Notes: generated by a model from the letters alone, not told the origin. DNA of 64,000 nucleotides from Neorhizobium alkalisoli (GCF_007829835.1 NZ_VIWP01000001.1:310001-374000); one strand, 5' to 3'. Shown: positions 1 through 9,054, counted from the stretch's first letter. A program made the numbers and translations.

Positions 1-60
1 AAGCGTCACCGAACCGGTCTCGATCGTGGTGTGAAAAGCTTCGAGCTGCCTGATATTCAT
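1..60 (-). CDS. LysR-family transcriptional regulator, N-terminal fragment cut by the window edge
   Basis: Reading leftwards from the ATG at 60-58 gives MNIRQLEAFHTTIETGS followed by VTL before the window ends. This is the typical opening of the LysR winged-helix domain (helix 1, with the 'RQLEAF...ETGS' pattern). Only 20 residues are visible, so the effector domain cannot be judged. It diverges from the DppA-like gene at 346 across a 285-bp gap, the usual layout for a LysR regulator and the operon it controls; the ligand would then be an amino acid, peptide or imino acid. Family call is by pattern recognition. Confidence 0.8.
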   Translation of the reverse strand, partial: MNIRQLEAFHTTIETGSVTL

Positions 61-104
61 CGCCGGTTGCGTCCTTCACGCTGTCCGAAGCAACATGAGT
101 TTTG

Positions 105-149
105 GTTATAATGATCGGATAACAAGCTATTTGACAATCATGTTGTCAA
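105..149. promoter_or_regulatory. Two 19-bp dyads between divergent lysR and dppA-like genes
   Basis: GTTAT-N9-ATAAC lies at 105-123 and TTGACAA-N5-TTGTCAA at 131-149; their centres are 26 bp apart, close to 2.5 helix turns. The TTGACA of the second dyad followed 17 bp later by CTTTTA could be a sigma-70 promoter reading to the right. The pair fits binding by a dimeric or tetrameric LysR regulator, although neither has the strict T-N11-A spacing. The rest of 61-345 holds nothing else I can identify. Confidence 0.45.
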
Positions 150-345
150 GGCGCTTTTATCGTCGCAACGATACCGCCTGCCCCTTCCAGAAGACGCCAA
201 AACGCCGTTCGGGGACAAGGGCGGAGACTGAAAACCAATCCTCTGCGTCGGGCTTTTGCTCCGCGGACGGCCTCTACGAGGCCGGCTGGTGATCATCCAT
301 GCCAAGGCCGCAGAAAGCGGCTCGAAAAGAAGGGAACGGAACTCA

Positions 346-1953
346 ATGAACAGAAAGACACTCGGCCTCTGCCTGCTTGCGATGATGGCGGCAGCGCCCG
401 CCAATGCCGCCATGCTCTCCGTCTGCATCGAAGGCTCCCCGGAAGTCTTCAATCCGGAAATGACCAGCAACGGCACGACCGCCTATGTGCTCGGTCAGAT
501 CTATGACGGCCTTGTTGCCGTAAAACCCGGCTCATCCGAGATCGAGCCGGCGCTGGCCGAAAGCTGGTCTGTTTCCGACGACGCCAAGACCTATACGTTC
601 AAGCTGCGCCACGGTGTCAAATGGCAGTCGAACGACAAGTTCACGCCGACCCGCAACTTCAATGCCGACGACGTGATGTTCACCTTCGAGCGGATGATGA
701 AGAAGGATCATCCCTATGCGAAGGTCAATGGCGGCACGTTCATCACCTTCAACACCAAGCTCGCCGATGCGCTGGACAGCATCAAGAAGATCGACGACTA
801 CACGGTCGCCTTCGTCCTGAAACAGCCGCTCGCCCCGTTCATCGGCATCATGGCGCATAATTCGCTCTCGATCACGTCCGGCGAATATGCCGACGTTCTT
901 GCCAAGGCGAAGACGCCCGAGCTGATCGACCGCGAACCGATCGGTACCGGCCCGTTCCAGCTGCAGGCCTACCAGCAGGATGCCGTTATCCGCCTCGTGC
1001 CGTTCAAGGACGGCTGGGGTGCGGCGATCAAGGACAAGTCGCGCACGCCGATGGTCGACAGCGTCGTCATGGCGATCAGCGCCGATGCCTCGGTTCGTCT
1101 GCAGCGGGCCGTGGCCGGCGAATGCCAGATCGCGCTTTACCCGAACCTTGCCGACCGCGGCATGATCGAAAAGAGCGGCACGCTCAATGCCGTGCAGACG
1201 CCGGTCGCCTCGACGGGTTTCATCACCTTCAATTTCAGAGACGAGAAATTCAAGGACAAGCGTGTCCGTGAAGCCCTGGCCCATGCGATCAACATCAAGC
1301 CACTGGTCAGCAATGTCTATGACGGTATGGGCACCGTAACCGGCGCCGTCATCCCACCTTCGCTCTGGGGTTACGACAAGGATATCGGCGGCTACAGCTA
1401 CGATCCGGAACTGGCCAAGAAGCTGCTTGCGGAAGCCGGTTACAAGGACGGGTTCTCGACGCAGATCTGGGCGATCCCGGTCGCCCGCCCCTATATGCCG
1501 AACGGCCGCCGCGCCGCCGAAATGATCCAGGCGGACTGGGCGAAGATCGGCGTCAAGGCCGACGTCATCTCCTACGAATGGGGCGAATACATCACCCGCG
1601 CCCGCAATGGCGAAGCACAGGTCGGCATGTTCGGCGGCATCTACGATTTTCCGGATCCGAGCCAGATACCGAACAATTACTTTACCTGCGACAGCGCCGG
1701 AAAGCCGAGCCCGTCGAATATCGGCGCATGGTGCGACAAAGACTTCATCGGCCTGATGAACCAGGCCGGCACGATCACCGATCAGACCAAGCGGATCGCA
1801 TTCTACAAGGAAGCGCAGGAGCGTTTCCACGCCGAAGTGCCGGCCGTCATTCTCGGCGGCGCCGACACGATCACGGCGGTTGCCAAGAGCGTCAAGGGAT
1901 ACGTGCCGGCCATCTTCGGTTCCAGCCGCCTTTCCGGCGTGACCGTCGAATAA
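346..1953 (+). CDS. DppA-like dipeptide/oligopeptide ABC substrate-binding protein (SBP family 5)
   Basis: A 535-residue periplasmic binding protein. The ATG at 346 is chosen because it is preceded by AGGGAACGGA and opens a clean Sec signal peptide (MNRKTLGLCLLAMMAAAPANA). The mature start CIEGSPEVFNPEMTSNGTT and the stretch GVKWQSNDKFTPTRNFNADDV match the peptide-binding protein DppA closely, and the length equals that of E. coli DppA. No permease or ATPase genes follow, so it must use a membrane unit encoded elsewhere. It heads an operon with an amino-acid oxidase (70 bp downstream) and a RidA protein, which suggests uptake of short peptides or D-amino-acid-containing compounds for oxidation. 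Confidence 0.9.
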   Translation: MNRKTLGLCLLAMMAAAPANAAMLSVCIEGSPEVFNPEMTSNGTTAYVLGQIYDGLVAVKPGSSEIEPALAESWSVSDDAKTYTFKLRHGVKWQSNDKFTPTRNFNADDVMFTFERMMKKDHPYAKVNGGTFITFNTKLADALDSIKKIDDYTVAFVLKQPLAPFIGIMAHNSLSITSGEYADVLAKAKTPELIDREPIGTGPFQLQAYQQDAVIRLVPFKDGWGAAIKDKSRTPMVDSVVMAISADASVRLQRAVAGECQIALYPNLADRGMIEKSGTLNAVQTPVASTGFITFNFRDEKFKDKRVREALAHAINIKPLVSNVYDGMGTVTGAVIPPSLWGYDKDIGGYSYDPELAKKLLAEAGYKDGFSTQIWAIPVARPYMPNGRRAAEMIQADWAKIGVKADVISYEWGEYITRARNGEAQVGMFGGIYDFPDPSQIPNNYFTCDSAGKPSPSNIGAWCDKDFIGLMNQAGTITDQTKRIAFYKEAQERFHAEVPAVILGGADTITAVAKSVKGYVPAIFGSSRLSGVTVE

Positions 1954-2023
1954 CAGGATAACGAACAGGACAATGGCCGGCGGCAGGACCCGCCGGCCAC
2001 CAACCCATCTTCAGGAATTCGAA

Positions 2024-3130
2024 ATGCGTGTGTTGATTATCGGGGCCGGCATACTCGGCTCCAGTGCCGCCTACCATCTTGCAGCCCAGGGCATCGAGGT
2101 CGAGATCGTCGACGAGGCCCATCAGGGCAAGGCCACCATGGCCGGCGCCGGCATCGTCTGCCCCTGGGCGACGAAGGTCGAGGAACCGGAATGGTACAAG
2201 CTCTACGAGGCGGGCACCCGCTTCTATGACGGCCTGATCAGCGGCCTGAAGGCCAGGGGCGAAACCGATCTCGGTTATGGCAAGGTCGGCGCGCTGGTCG
2301 TCGCCGAAGACCGGGCCGAATTCGATGCAGCGGCCGAGCGTGTCGCGCGCCGCACCAAGAATGCGCCGGAAGCCGGCGAGATCCGCCATCTGACCCCGGC
2401 CGAGGCCCGCGCCCTCTTCCCGCCGCTGCGCGAGGATTTTGACGCGATCCATATCCCGGGTGCCGCCCGCGTCGATGCACGCCTGCTGTCGGCCGCGATG
2501 GTGCGGGCCGCCGTTTCGATGGGCGCGAAATTCCGCAGCGATTACGTGACGCTCAAGACCGATGGCGACCGCGCCCGCTGCCTCGACAGCACCGGCAAGG
2601 AAATCGCCGCCGACCAGATCATCGTCACGGCCGGCGCCTGGGCCTCTCAGATCCTGCGCCCGCTCGGCCTCGATCATCCCGTCGTGCCGCAGAAGGGCCA
2701 GATCGTGCATCTGCGCCTGCCGGGTGTCGCCACCGCCAAATGGCCGGTCGTGCTGCCGATGAGCAGCCATTACATGCTCGCCTTCGACGACAGCCGCGTG
2801 GTGATCGGCGCGACCCGCGAAAACAATTCCGGCTTCGATTACCGCGTTACGGCGGCCGGAGAACTGGAAGTGCTGAGCGCCGGCCTGAAAATCGCGCCGG
2901 GTCTTGCCAATGCGACGCTGATCGAGACCCGCATCGGCTTCCGCCCGGCCGGCGAAACGATGAACCCGATCCTTGGCCGTGTGCCCGGTTTCAGCAACCT
3001 CACGCTCGGCAACGGCCTTGGCGCCGGCGGCCTGACGATCGGTCCGTTTGCCGGAAGCCAGATCGCCAAGATCGCCATCGGCCAGACAACCGACATTCCA
3101 CTTGATCTCTACGCCCCGAAGGCAAGCTGA
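2024..3130 (+). CDS. DadA/glycine-oxidase-like FAD-dependent amino-acid oxidoreductase
   Basis: A 368-residue flavoprotein starting at the ATG at 2024, just after the AGGAATTCGAA stretch. The N-terminus MRVLIIGAGILGSSAAYHLA is a Rossmann FAD-binding motif (GxGxxG), and residues 15-30 of the next strand end in the acidic EIVDE. The C-terminal IGFRPAGETMNPILG and LGNGLGAGGLTIGPFAG are DAO-family signatures that close the FAD site. Family enzymes oxidise D-amino acids, sarcosine or glycine to imino acids. It is likely cytoplasmic or membrane-associated. The RidA gene downstream would hydrolyse the imine product. Exact substrate cannot be read from sequence. Confidence 0.85.
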   Translation: MRVLIIGAGILGSSAAYHLAAQGIEVEIVDEAHQGKATMAGAGIVCPWATKVEEPEWYKLYEAGTRFYDGLISGLKARGETDLGYGKVGALVVAEDRAEFDAAAERVARRTKNAPEAGEIRHLTPAEARALFPPLREDFDAIHIPGAARVDARLLSAAMVRAAVSMGAKFRSDYVTLKTDGDRARCLDSTGKEIAADQIIVTAGAWASQILRPLGLDHPVVPQKGQIVHLRLPGVATAKWPVVLPMSSHYMLAFDDSRVVIGATRENNSGFDYRVTAAGELEVLSAGLKIAPGLANATLIETRIGFRPAGETMNPILGRVPGFSNLTLGNGLGAGGLTIGPFAGSQIAKIAIGQTTDIPLDLYAPKAS

Positions 3131-3163
3131 AATCAGGCTTTCCGATCGCTGGTTCTACCACCT

Positions 3164-3186
3164 CTCCGCCGCACACCGTGGCGGAG
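3164..3186 (+). terminator. Hairpin between oxidase and RidA genes
   Basis: CTCCGCC (3164-3170) pairs with GGCGGAG (3180-3186) around a 9-nt loop. There is no proper T-run after it, so it may reduce read-through or protect mRNA ends rather than end transcription completely. Confidence 0.35.
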
Positions 3187-3220
3187 ATCCCCTCCCCTTT
3201 GACTGATGAAGGAAATTGAC

Positions 3221-3577
3221 ATGATCACCCGTCACCGCAAACACCGCATCATGCACGGCGTCGTCGAACACAATGGCGTCCTATATGTTGGCGGTCACGC
3301 CGCAACCGACATTTCCGTCGGCATGAAGGAACAGACCGAGCAGACCTGTGCCAAGCTCGAGGATGTGCTGAACGAATGTGGTTCCGACAAGCATCACATC
3401 CTGTCTGCCCGCATCTACCTCTCCGACATGTCGGGCAAGGAAGCGATGAACGAAGCCTGGCTCGAATGGCTCGACGGCGACGACCTGCCCTCGCGCGCCA
3501 CGATCGGCGTGGCCGATCTCGGCGACCCGAAGCGTCTGATCGAGATCGTCCTGATCGCCGCCAAGAAGGACGCGTGA
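3221..3577 (+). CDS. RidA (YjgF/YER057c/UK114) family enamine/imine deaminase
   Basis: A 118-residue protein of normal RidA length. The ATG at 3221 is preferred over one at 3206 because GAAGGAAA lies at the correct distance. Recognisable parts are the N-terminal NGVLYVGGHA strand, the central helix with LEDVLNECGSDKHHILSARIYLSDM, and the C-terminal RATIGVADLGDPKRLIEIVLIAA, where the Arg that binds the substrate carboxylate and the late Glu are kept. RidA proteins speed hydrolysis of reactive enamines and imines to ketones and ammonia. Directly downstream of an amino-acid oxidase, it most likely clears the 2-imino acids that enzyme makes. Confidence 0.9.
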   Translation: MITRHRKHRIMHGVVEHNGVLYVGGHAATDISVGMKEQTEQTCAKLEDVLNECGSDKHHILSARIYLSDMSGKEAMNEAWLEWLDGDDLPSRATIGVADLGDPKRLIEIVLIAAKKDA

Positions 3578-3647
3578 TTTGACGGGGCGGGCCGCAGCTC
3601 GCCCCCACGACTGCGGGCAAGTTTGAAAATCGCGAGGCCTATCCCAT

Positions 3648-3764
3648 CCTCATTCCTGTGCTTGTCACAGGAATCCAGCCGCCGCGCGTCCGCGCGGCGA
3701 GAGGTATCTTCTCAGCCCAAGGACTTGGGCTGGCTGGATCCCTGTGACAAGCACAGGGATGAGG
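3648..3764 (-). repeat. Palindromic intergenic mosaic repeat, copy 1 (reverse orientation)
   Basis: A 117-bp element bounded by inverted 24-bp ends (CCTCATTCCTGTGCTTGTCA... and its complement ending at 3764, one mismatch). Inside are two further hairpins: GCCGCGCG/CGCGCGGC-type near 3678-3700 and CAGCCCAA-GGAC-TTGGGCTG near 3713-3733. The same parts occur in opposite order at 41889 and 62932, so this copy is inverted relative to those. It lies between the RidA gene and the FMN enzyme gene. Confidence 0.9.
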
Positions 3765-3834
3765 GAAGAGATGGAAGCACTCGCCACAATCACCGACAGC
3801 CCGGTCACTTGAATTTTGCCGCAGGGAGAAAGAC

Positions 3835-4947
3835 ATGAGCGACAAGCCGAACCGGATCGACGATCGTTACGCGACATCGGAAAAATACACGACGCTGCGC
3901 GGGATCTATCACGATGCGAAGCGCCGGCTTTCGGAGATCGACTGGAACTATCTCTCCTGTGGCACCGGCGACGAGGTGACGCTCAGAGAAAATACCGCTG
4001 TCTTCGACAAGGTACGTTTCGAAGTGCCATTGTTTGCCGGTATCAGCAATCCCGATACGCGCACGAACGTGCTTGGTTTCGACCTCAGTTTTCCGGCCTT
4101 CATCGCCCCCTTCGGCGGTGGCGAGGCCGTGTTTCATCCCGAGGGACATCTGGCGATCGGCCGCGCCGCGGCAGCCGTCGGCATTCAGCAGATGGTGCCG
4201 GTCGCGGCCTCGCATTCGCTTGAGGATATCGCCAAGGCATCATCAGTTGCTTCGGTCTTCCAGCTGACATTCGTTGGCGATGAAGGTGGTGTGCTTGAGA
4301 TGATCGAACGTGCCAAGGCGGCGGGTTACAAATATATCTGCGTCACCTATTCGCCGATCCGCCAGTGGCGCGAACGGATGATGGAAGACCGGTTTTCGCT
4401 GCGCAACGAAAGCGGCCCATCGAATTTCGGCCCCGGCAAGTCGGATCCGGCGGCCCTACAGGAATTGCTCGATTTCACCAAACCCCGCTGGACCTGGGCA
4501 CAGGCTGCCAGCGTCATCCGCCGCTCGCCGCTTCCCTGCATCGTCAAGGGCGTTTCCAGCGGTCGCGATGCGAAGGCAGCAATCGATGCGGGCGCGGTCG
4601 GTCTCTATGTCTCGAATTACGGAGGCCGGACCATCGACCGCACGCCGACTGCACTCGAAACCCTCCCGGCGATCCGCAAGGCGGTCGGCAAGGACATTCC
4701 AATCGTCCTCGACAGTGGCATCCGCCGCGGCAGTGACATTGCCGCCTCGATCGCGCTTGGCGCCGACGCGGTCGCTCTCGGCCGGCTCATCGCCTATGGC
4801 ATGGCCGCGGATGGCGAGCATGGCGTGCGCCGGACGCTGGAACTGCTGCAGCGGGAATTCTGGACGACGCTTGGCCATCTCGGCTGCTCGTCGGTCGCAG
4901 AACTGACGGCCGACGTCATTTCACCCGGATCGTTTCCGGCGGCCTGA
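3835..4947 (+). CDS. FMN-dependent alpha-hydroxy-acid oxidase homologue with altered active site
   Basis: A 370-residue TIM-barrel flavoprotein of the glycolate/lactate oxidase family; AGGGAGAAAGAC precedes the ATG. Family landmarks are WNYLSCGTGDEVTLREN (FMN-side Tyr kept), PAFIAPFGG, FQLTF, IVKGVSSGRDA and VLDSGIRRGSDIAASIALGADAVALGR (phosphate-binding loops). The catalytic His of SNHGxR is Tyr262 here (SNYGGR), and the TVDxP segment carrying the Asp that assists that His reads TYSP. The Arg of GGR remains. FMN binding should survive, but classical alpha-hydroxy-acid oxidation may not. It follows the oxidase/RidA genes after the repeat and may belong to the same functional group. Confidence 0.85.
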   Translation: MSDKPNRIDDRYATSEKYTTLRGIYHDAKRRLSEIDWNYLSCGTGDEVTLRENTAVFDKVRFEVPLFAGISNPDTRTNVLGFDLSFPAFIAPFGGGEAVFHPEGHLAIGRAAAAVGIQQMVPVAASHSLEDIAKASSVASVFQLTFVGDEGGVLEMIERAKAAGYKYICVTYSPIRQWRERMMEDRFSLRNESGPSNFGPGKSDPAALQELLDFTKPRWTWAQAASVIRRSPLPCIVKGVSSGRDAKAAIDAGAVGLYVSNYGGRTIDRTPTALETLPAIRKAVGKDIPIVLDSGIRRGSDIAASIALGADAVALGRLIAYGMAADGEHGVRRTLELLQREFWTTLGHLGCSSVAELTADVISPGSFPAA

Positions 4948-4965
4948 AAATCGGTCGCCGTCAGA

Positions 4966-7900
4966 TCAGGTCCTGATGACAGAGACACCGGCCAGCGATA
5001 CGGCCAGCTCGTGGCTTCCATAGGGCTTGCGGAGCAGGACGGCGCCTTCCATCACGGCGTCGTCCGGCAGGCGGTCATGGCCGGTCGCGAAAACGACGCC
5101 GATCGTCGGCGAAAGCCGGCGTGCCTCATGCGCGAATTGACCGCCGGTCATGCCCGGCAGGCCGAGATCGGTTACCAGCACGTCGAAACTGCCCTGCTGC
5201 ATCAACTCAAGCGCTTCCTCGCCACTCGAAGCTTCGGTCACGTCATGGCCAAGCTCGCCCAGGAGATCGGCGGTGTTCATGCGGATCAGGAAATCGTCCT
5301 CGACCAGCAGGACGGAATAGCGGACAGCCTCCGGCAGCTGCGGCTGGGAGTGGGATTGTGATAGGGGCTCTGCCGTTTCCGTTACGGGCTTGGCTGCAAG
5401 CGCCGCACGCATGCTGTTGCGATGCTGCTGGTTGTTGAGCACGAGACGCACCTTTCGTGCCAGCGCTTCGCGCGTATAAGGCTTTGAGAGAAGATCGACA
5501 CCGGGATCGAGCCGGCCGCCATGGACGATCGAGTTCTCCGTATAACCAGACGTGAAGAGCACGGCGATATCCGGCAGCCGCTCGCGCGCGTGGCGGGCAA
5601 GCTCGGTGCTCTTGACCGGGCCGGGCATGACGACGTCGGTGAACAGGAGGTCGATCGGCACGCCGCTTTCGACAACGCTGAGCGCACCGGCGGCATCCTT
5701 GGCCTTCAATACACCGTAACCGAGATCGCCGAGCATTTCGACGACGGTGGCACGGACCTGTTCGTCGTCCTCGGCGACCAAAATGGTTTCCGAACCGCCG
5801 GTGATCGGCCCGAAATCGGCATCGGTGACGAGATCCTCGCTGCGCTGGACGCGCGGAAAGTAGATCTTGACCGTCGTGCCCTGGCCGACTTCGCTATACA
5901 TCTTGATATGGCCGCCGGACTGCTTGACGAAACCATAGACCATGGAAAGGCCGAGCCCGGTTCCCTTGCCGACGGGCTTCGTCGAAAAGAACGGCTCGAA
6001 TACCTGTTCCATCACTTCGGCGGTCATGCCGGTACCGGTATCGGTGACGGCGAGCATGACATATTGCCCCGCCGGCACATCGGCATACTGGCGCACGTAA
6101 TTGTCGTCGAGAAAGGCGTTGCCGGCCTCGATCGTCAGCTTGCCGCCGCCTTCCATCGCATCGCGGGCATTGATCGCAAGGTTGAGCAGGGCATTTTCGA
6201 TCTGGGTCGGATCGACCTGCACGTTCCAGAGGCCGCCCGAGCTCACCGTCTCGATCTCGATATCCTCGCCGAGCGTGCGGCGCAGAAGCTCCTCGATACC
6301 GGTCAGGAAACGGCCGATATTGATGACCTTCGGTTCCAGCGGCTGGCGGCGGCCGAAGGCGAGAAGCTGGCTTGCGAGTTTCGAACCACGCTGAACACCG
6401 GCCAGCGCATTCTCGACACGGCGCTGGGCACGCTGGTTGCCGGTCAGGTCCTTGCCGAGCAATTGCAGATTGCCCGAAATGACCTGAAGCAGATTGTTGA
6501 AATCATGCGCAACGCCGCCGGTCAGCTGGCCTAGCGCTTCCATCTTCTGGCTCTGGCGCAACGCCTCCTCGGCCCGGATGCGCTCGGCGATCTCGGCGGC
6601 AACGCGCTGTTCCAGGCCGGCATTGACGATCTGCAGTTCTTCTTCGGCACGGCGGCGTTCGGCAAGCTCGCGCTCGGCCGTGCGGAACAGGCGGGCATTG
6701 TCGATCGCGATCGCCACCTGGCTTGCGGCGCCGACCACGAGACGCTCGTGTTCGCGGCGGAAACGGCCCGGCTGCGGATGGCCGAAGAGAATGCCGCCGA
6801 TCACCTCGCCGGAGCGGGACGTGACGGAGACGGCGAGATAACTGCGCACCGGCAGGTGCCCTTCCGGCATGCCGCTAAACGGGGCGTTCTTGCCATAACG
6901 CGGGTCGGCCAGAATATCGTCGGAGCGGATGACGCCGGCGCCGGTAAAGGTCGGCGCAAACACTTCCGTATTGCGCGGCATCGGAAAGTGCTCGAAGGCC
7001 TCGCGCGAAACGCCGGAGAGCGCGTAGAGCCGGTAACGCTCGCCCTTCTCGTCGTTGACATTGTAGAAGAACGCACCGAACTGAGCGCCCGTCAGCTCGA
7101 CGCCGGCATCGGTTGTCATCTGCACGACCTTTTCGAGGTCGAGTTCGGCGGAAAGATCGGCGCCGAGCTTGTTCAGGACTTCGAGATACCGGGTCTCGTC
7201 GCGCAGCGCGATTTCGGCCTTCTTCTGGTCGGTAACGTCGCTGCCCTGGATGAAGATGCCGGTGACCGAGCGTTTTTCATCGATGACGGGCTGGAAGACG
7301 AAATCGACAAAGCGCTCTTCCGGCGGCAGGCCCGGCTGGCGGGCCAGTGTTACCGGCGTGCCATTGCCGATATAGGGAAAACCGGTGCGGCGGACATCGT
7401 CGAGAAGATCCGTAAAACCCTGTTCGATCACTTCCGGCAGGACATGCCCTACGGCGTGATTGACCAGATCCCGCCGGCCGACTAGCCGCTGATAGGCGTC
7501 GTTCGCCATCTCGAACGTATGGTCCGGTCCGGAGACGAGCGCCATGAAGCCCGGCGCCTGTTCGAACAGCTGGCCGAGACGTTCGTGCTCGCCCTGTAGA
7601 CGCTTTTCGGCCTTCACCTTGGCGGTGTTCTCGACGACGATCGCCATCACGCCGAAAGCCTTGCCGGCTTCGTTATAGACGGGTGAATAATAGAGGTTCA
7701 TGAAAGCCGAATCCGGCACGCCGGATCGGTCGAGGATCATTTCCTGGTCGGAATAGGCGAGCGTTCCGCCTGCGAAACAGACTTTCATGACATTGTCGTT
7801 GAAATCTGCGACCTCGGGCCAGCCCTCGCGGACCTTCGAGCCCAAAAGTCCTGGATGGCGGCGGCCGGCGAATTCGGAATAGGCGTCGTTGTAGATCATC

Positions 7901-8112
7901 ACGCCGTCGTCGTTCCACAGCGAAACGATCGGCACCGGCGATTGCAGCATCAGCGAGATGGAAGTCTTCAGGCTCTGCGGCCAGCCGCCGATTGCGCCGA
8001 GCGACGTCTTCGCCCAGTCAAAAGAGGCTATCAGCCGCGCCATCTCCCCCGGATGAGAGAGAAAGGCAGTCTCGGCATTCGGATATGTCGTCATCAGGCT
8101 ATCGGCCGCCAT
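4966..8112 (-). CDS. Hybrid sensor histidine kinase (PAS-PAS-GAF-HisKA-HATPase-REC-REC)
   Basis: A 1048-residue soluble signalling protein. In order: PAS-like domain (about 20-150, [22 protein letters not shown]), second PAS (about 170-300, [26 protein letters not shown]), GAF (about 320-490), short coiled coil, HisKA with H-box [11 protein letters not shown] near 535, HATPase ([28 protein letters not shown]), then two receiver domains with phospho-acceptor Asp in [10 protein letters not shown] and [10 protein letters not shown]. No transmembrane segment is evident. Kinases of this HDFNN group often act in stress or light/redox sensing. No separate response regulator is next to it. Start at 8112 has a weak ribosome site; 8094 is an alternative. 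Confidence 0.93.
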   Translation of the reverse strand: MAADSLMTTYPNAETAFLSHPGEMARLIASFDWAKTSLGAIGGWPQSLKTSISLMLQSPVPIVSLWNDDGVMIYNDAYSEFAGRRHPGLLGSKVREGWPEVADFNDNVMKVCFAGGTLAYSDQEMILDRSGVPDSAFMNLYYSPVYNEAGKAFGVMAIVVENTAKVKAEKRLQGEHERLGQLFEQAPGFMALVSGPDHTFEMANDAYQRLVGRRDLVNHAVGHVLPEVIEQGFTDLLDDVRRTGFPYIGNGTPVTLARQPGLPPEERFVDFVFQPVIDEKRSVTGIFIQGSDVTDQKKAEIALRDETRYLEVLNKLGADLSAELDLEKVVQMTTDAGVELTGAQFGAFFYNVNDEKGERYRLYALSGVSREAFEHFPMPRNTEVFAPTFTGAGVIRSDDILADPRYGKNAPFSGMPEGHLPVRSYLAVSVTSRSGEVIGGILFGHPQPGRFRREHERLVVGAASQVAIAIDNARLFRTAERELAERRRAEEELQIVNAGLEQRVAAEIAERIRAEEALRQSQKMEALGQLTGGVAHDFNNLLQVISGNLQLLGKDLTGNQRAQRRVENALAGVQRGSKLASQLLAFGRRQPLEPKVINIGRFLTGIEELLRRTLGEDIEIETVSSGGLWNVQVDPTQIENALLNLAINARDAMEGGGKLTIEAGNAFLDDNYVRQYADVPAGQYVMLAVTDTGTGMTAEVMEQVFEPFFSTKPVGKGTGLGLSMVYGFVKQSGGHIKMYSEVGQGTTVKIYFPRVQRSEDLVTDADFGPITGGSETILVAEDDEQVRATVVEMLGDLGYGVLKAKDAAGALSVVESGVPIDLLFTDVVMPGPVKSTELARHARERLPDIAVLFTSGYTENSIVHGGRLDPGVDLLSKPYTREALARKVRLVLNNQQHRNSMRAALAAKPVTETAEPLSQSHSQPQLPEAVRYSVLLVEDDFLIRMNTADLLGELGHDVTEASSGEEALELMQQGSFDVLVTDLGLPGMTGGQFAHEARRLSPTIGVVFATGHDRLPDDAVMEGAVLLRKPYGSHELAVSLAGVSVIRT

Positions 8113-8162
8113 CGCTCATGTTTCGCCGTCTTACATGAGAACGATCAACTCGGACAGCCTTG

Positions 8163-8177
8163 ATGATTGTCAAATAG
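8163..8177 (-). promoter_or_regulatory. Candidate promoter element of the hybrid kinase gene
   Basis: On the minus strand CTATTTGACAATCAT includes a consensus -35 hexamer TTGACA about 60 bp before the kinase start. The same 15 bases occur at 127-141 before the DppA-like gene. No convincing -10 is seen at 17 bp. Confidence 0.35.
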
Positions 8178-8185
8178 GGCAGAGC

Positions 8186-8233
8186 TGTCAAAAAGCGAGA
8201 GCCGAAACCGCCATGGTTCCGGCTCTCTGCTAA
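8186..8233 (-). terminator. Rho-independent terminator of the IalB-like gene
   Basis: Arms 8215-8227 (GGTTCCGGCTCTC) and 8197-8209 (GAGAGCCGAAACC) form a 13-bp stem with a 5-nt loop and one G-T pair; on the minus strand it is followed by CGCTTTTTG. It lies 28 bp past the stop of the minus-strand gene at 8261. On the plus strand the A-run before it makes it possibly two-way, but no plus-strand gene ends here. Confidence 0.8.
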
Positions 8234-8260
8234 AAAAATTGCCGGCTGAAAGCGAGGCAA

Positions 8261-8764
8261 TCAGCGGCAGGCGGCAGCACTTTCCAGCGCGGCTGAAACA
8301 CCGGTCAGCGAGAATGTGTAGCTGGTCTGGGTGCCGCGACCGGAGACCGCCTTCAGGGTCAGCTGGGCGCCGCCGCGCATGGCGCGGATCAGCGCCGCGT
8401 CGTCGCCTTCCTGCTGGGTCCAGCCGGAATTGCCCTTCGGCACCATGACGAAGCTTTCGTCGCCGACCGAAGCCGTCATCTGCGAGCCGGCCTGCAGGTC
8501 GTAACCCATGATCGCCTGCGGGTAATAGCCGTTGCCGGAAGGCTTCGGTGCCACGAGGAAATAGTTGTCGCCATGCGAAACGCTGGCCGGCAGGGCCTGT
8601 TTCGGCACGGTCAGGACATAGCAGCTCTTGGAGCCGCCGTTCTGGTAGGAATAGAGGTTCCAGTCGCCGAACTGTCTCACCATCGTGGGGGTCGGTTGCG
8701 CCAGCGCCGGAAGGGCGAAAGTTAAAACGGCCAAGGGCGCAAGGGCGAAAGGTTTGAAGGACAT
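8261..8764 (-). CDS. Invasion-associated locus B (IalB) family exported protein
   Basis: A 167-residue protein; the ATG at 8764 has AGGAGA just upstream and opens a Sec signal peptide ending near LPALAQP. The mature part has the family pattern: an early FGDWNLYSYQNGGSKSCYVL (Trp then Cys), a beta-rich middle with DNYFLV and a closing Cys two residues from the C-terminus that probably pairs with the first. IalB was named from Bartonella, but homologues are widespread in rhizobia and brucellae with no known biochemical role; periplasmic or envelope location is expected. It is a single-gene unit with its own terminator. Confidence 0.8.
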   Translation of the reverse strand: MSFKPFALAPLAVLTFALPALAQPTPTMVRQFGDWNLYSYQNGGSKSCYVLTVPKQALPASVSHGDNYFLVAPKPSGNGYYPQAIMGYDLQAGSQMTASVGDESFVMVPKGNSGWTQQEGDDAALIRAMRGGAQLTLKAVSGRGTQTSYTFSLTGVSAALESAAACR

Positions 8765-8924
8765 CTCGTCTCCTGATGACAAAATCAAAGGGAAACGCGG
8801 GCGCAAGCGCATCCGCGAGAGTGAGCCATAGGAGGAACCGGCGGTTACCGGAAAGTTAAAATTTTAACGTCTTTCGCCCCGCGAAAGCCTTCAGACCGCC
8901 GCAAAGCAGGGCATCGTGATCGCC

Positions 8925-8950
8925 GTATCGCTGCTAAAATACTGCGATAC
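8925..8950. other. Inverted repeat in the ialB-hutD intergenic gap
   Basis: GTATCGC (8925-8931) and GCGATAC (8944-8950) flank a 12-nt AT-rich centre in the 290-bp gap 8765-9054. It has no T-run for a terminator on the hut side. It could be an operator for the ialB-like gene or a weak mRNA end for hutD. Nothing else is recognisable in the gap, which otherwise holds the ialB promoter. Confidence 0.3.
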
Positions 8951-9054
8951 CAACAGCTGTGCAGCATTCGCAGCCCGCGCCTCACAGGCTGTTCACAAAT
9001 GCGTCAGGCCGGTGGCAAAATCGGGGATAAGTGCCGCAAACGGCCCCGATCGCT

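Noticed and set aside
95-292. 65-codon frame before the DppA-like gene
   Set aside because: Covers the divergent control region and has no ribosome site or recognisable fold.
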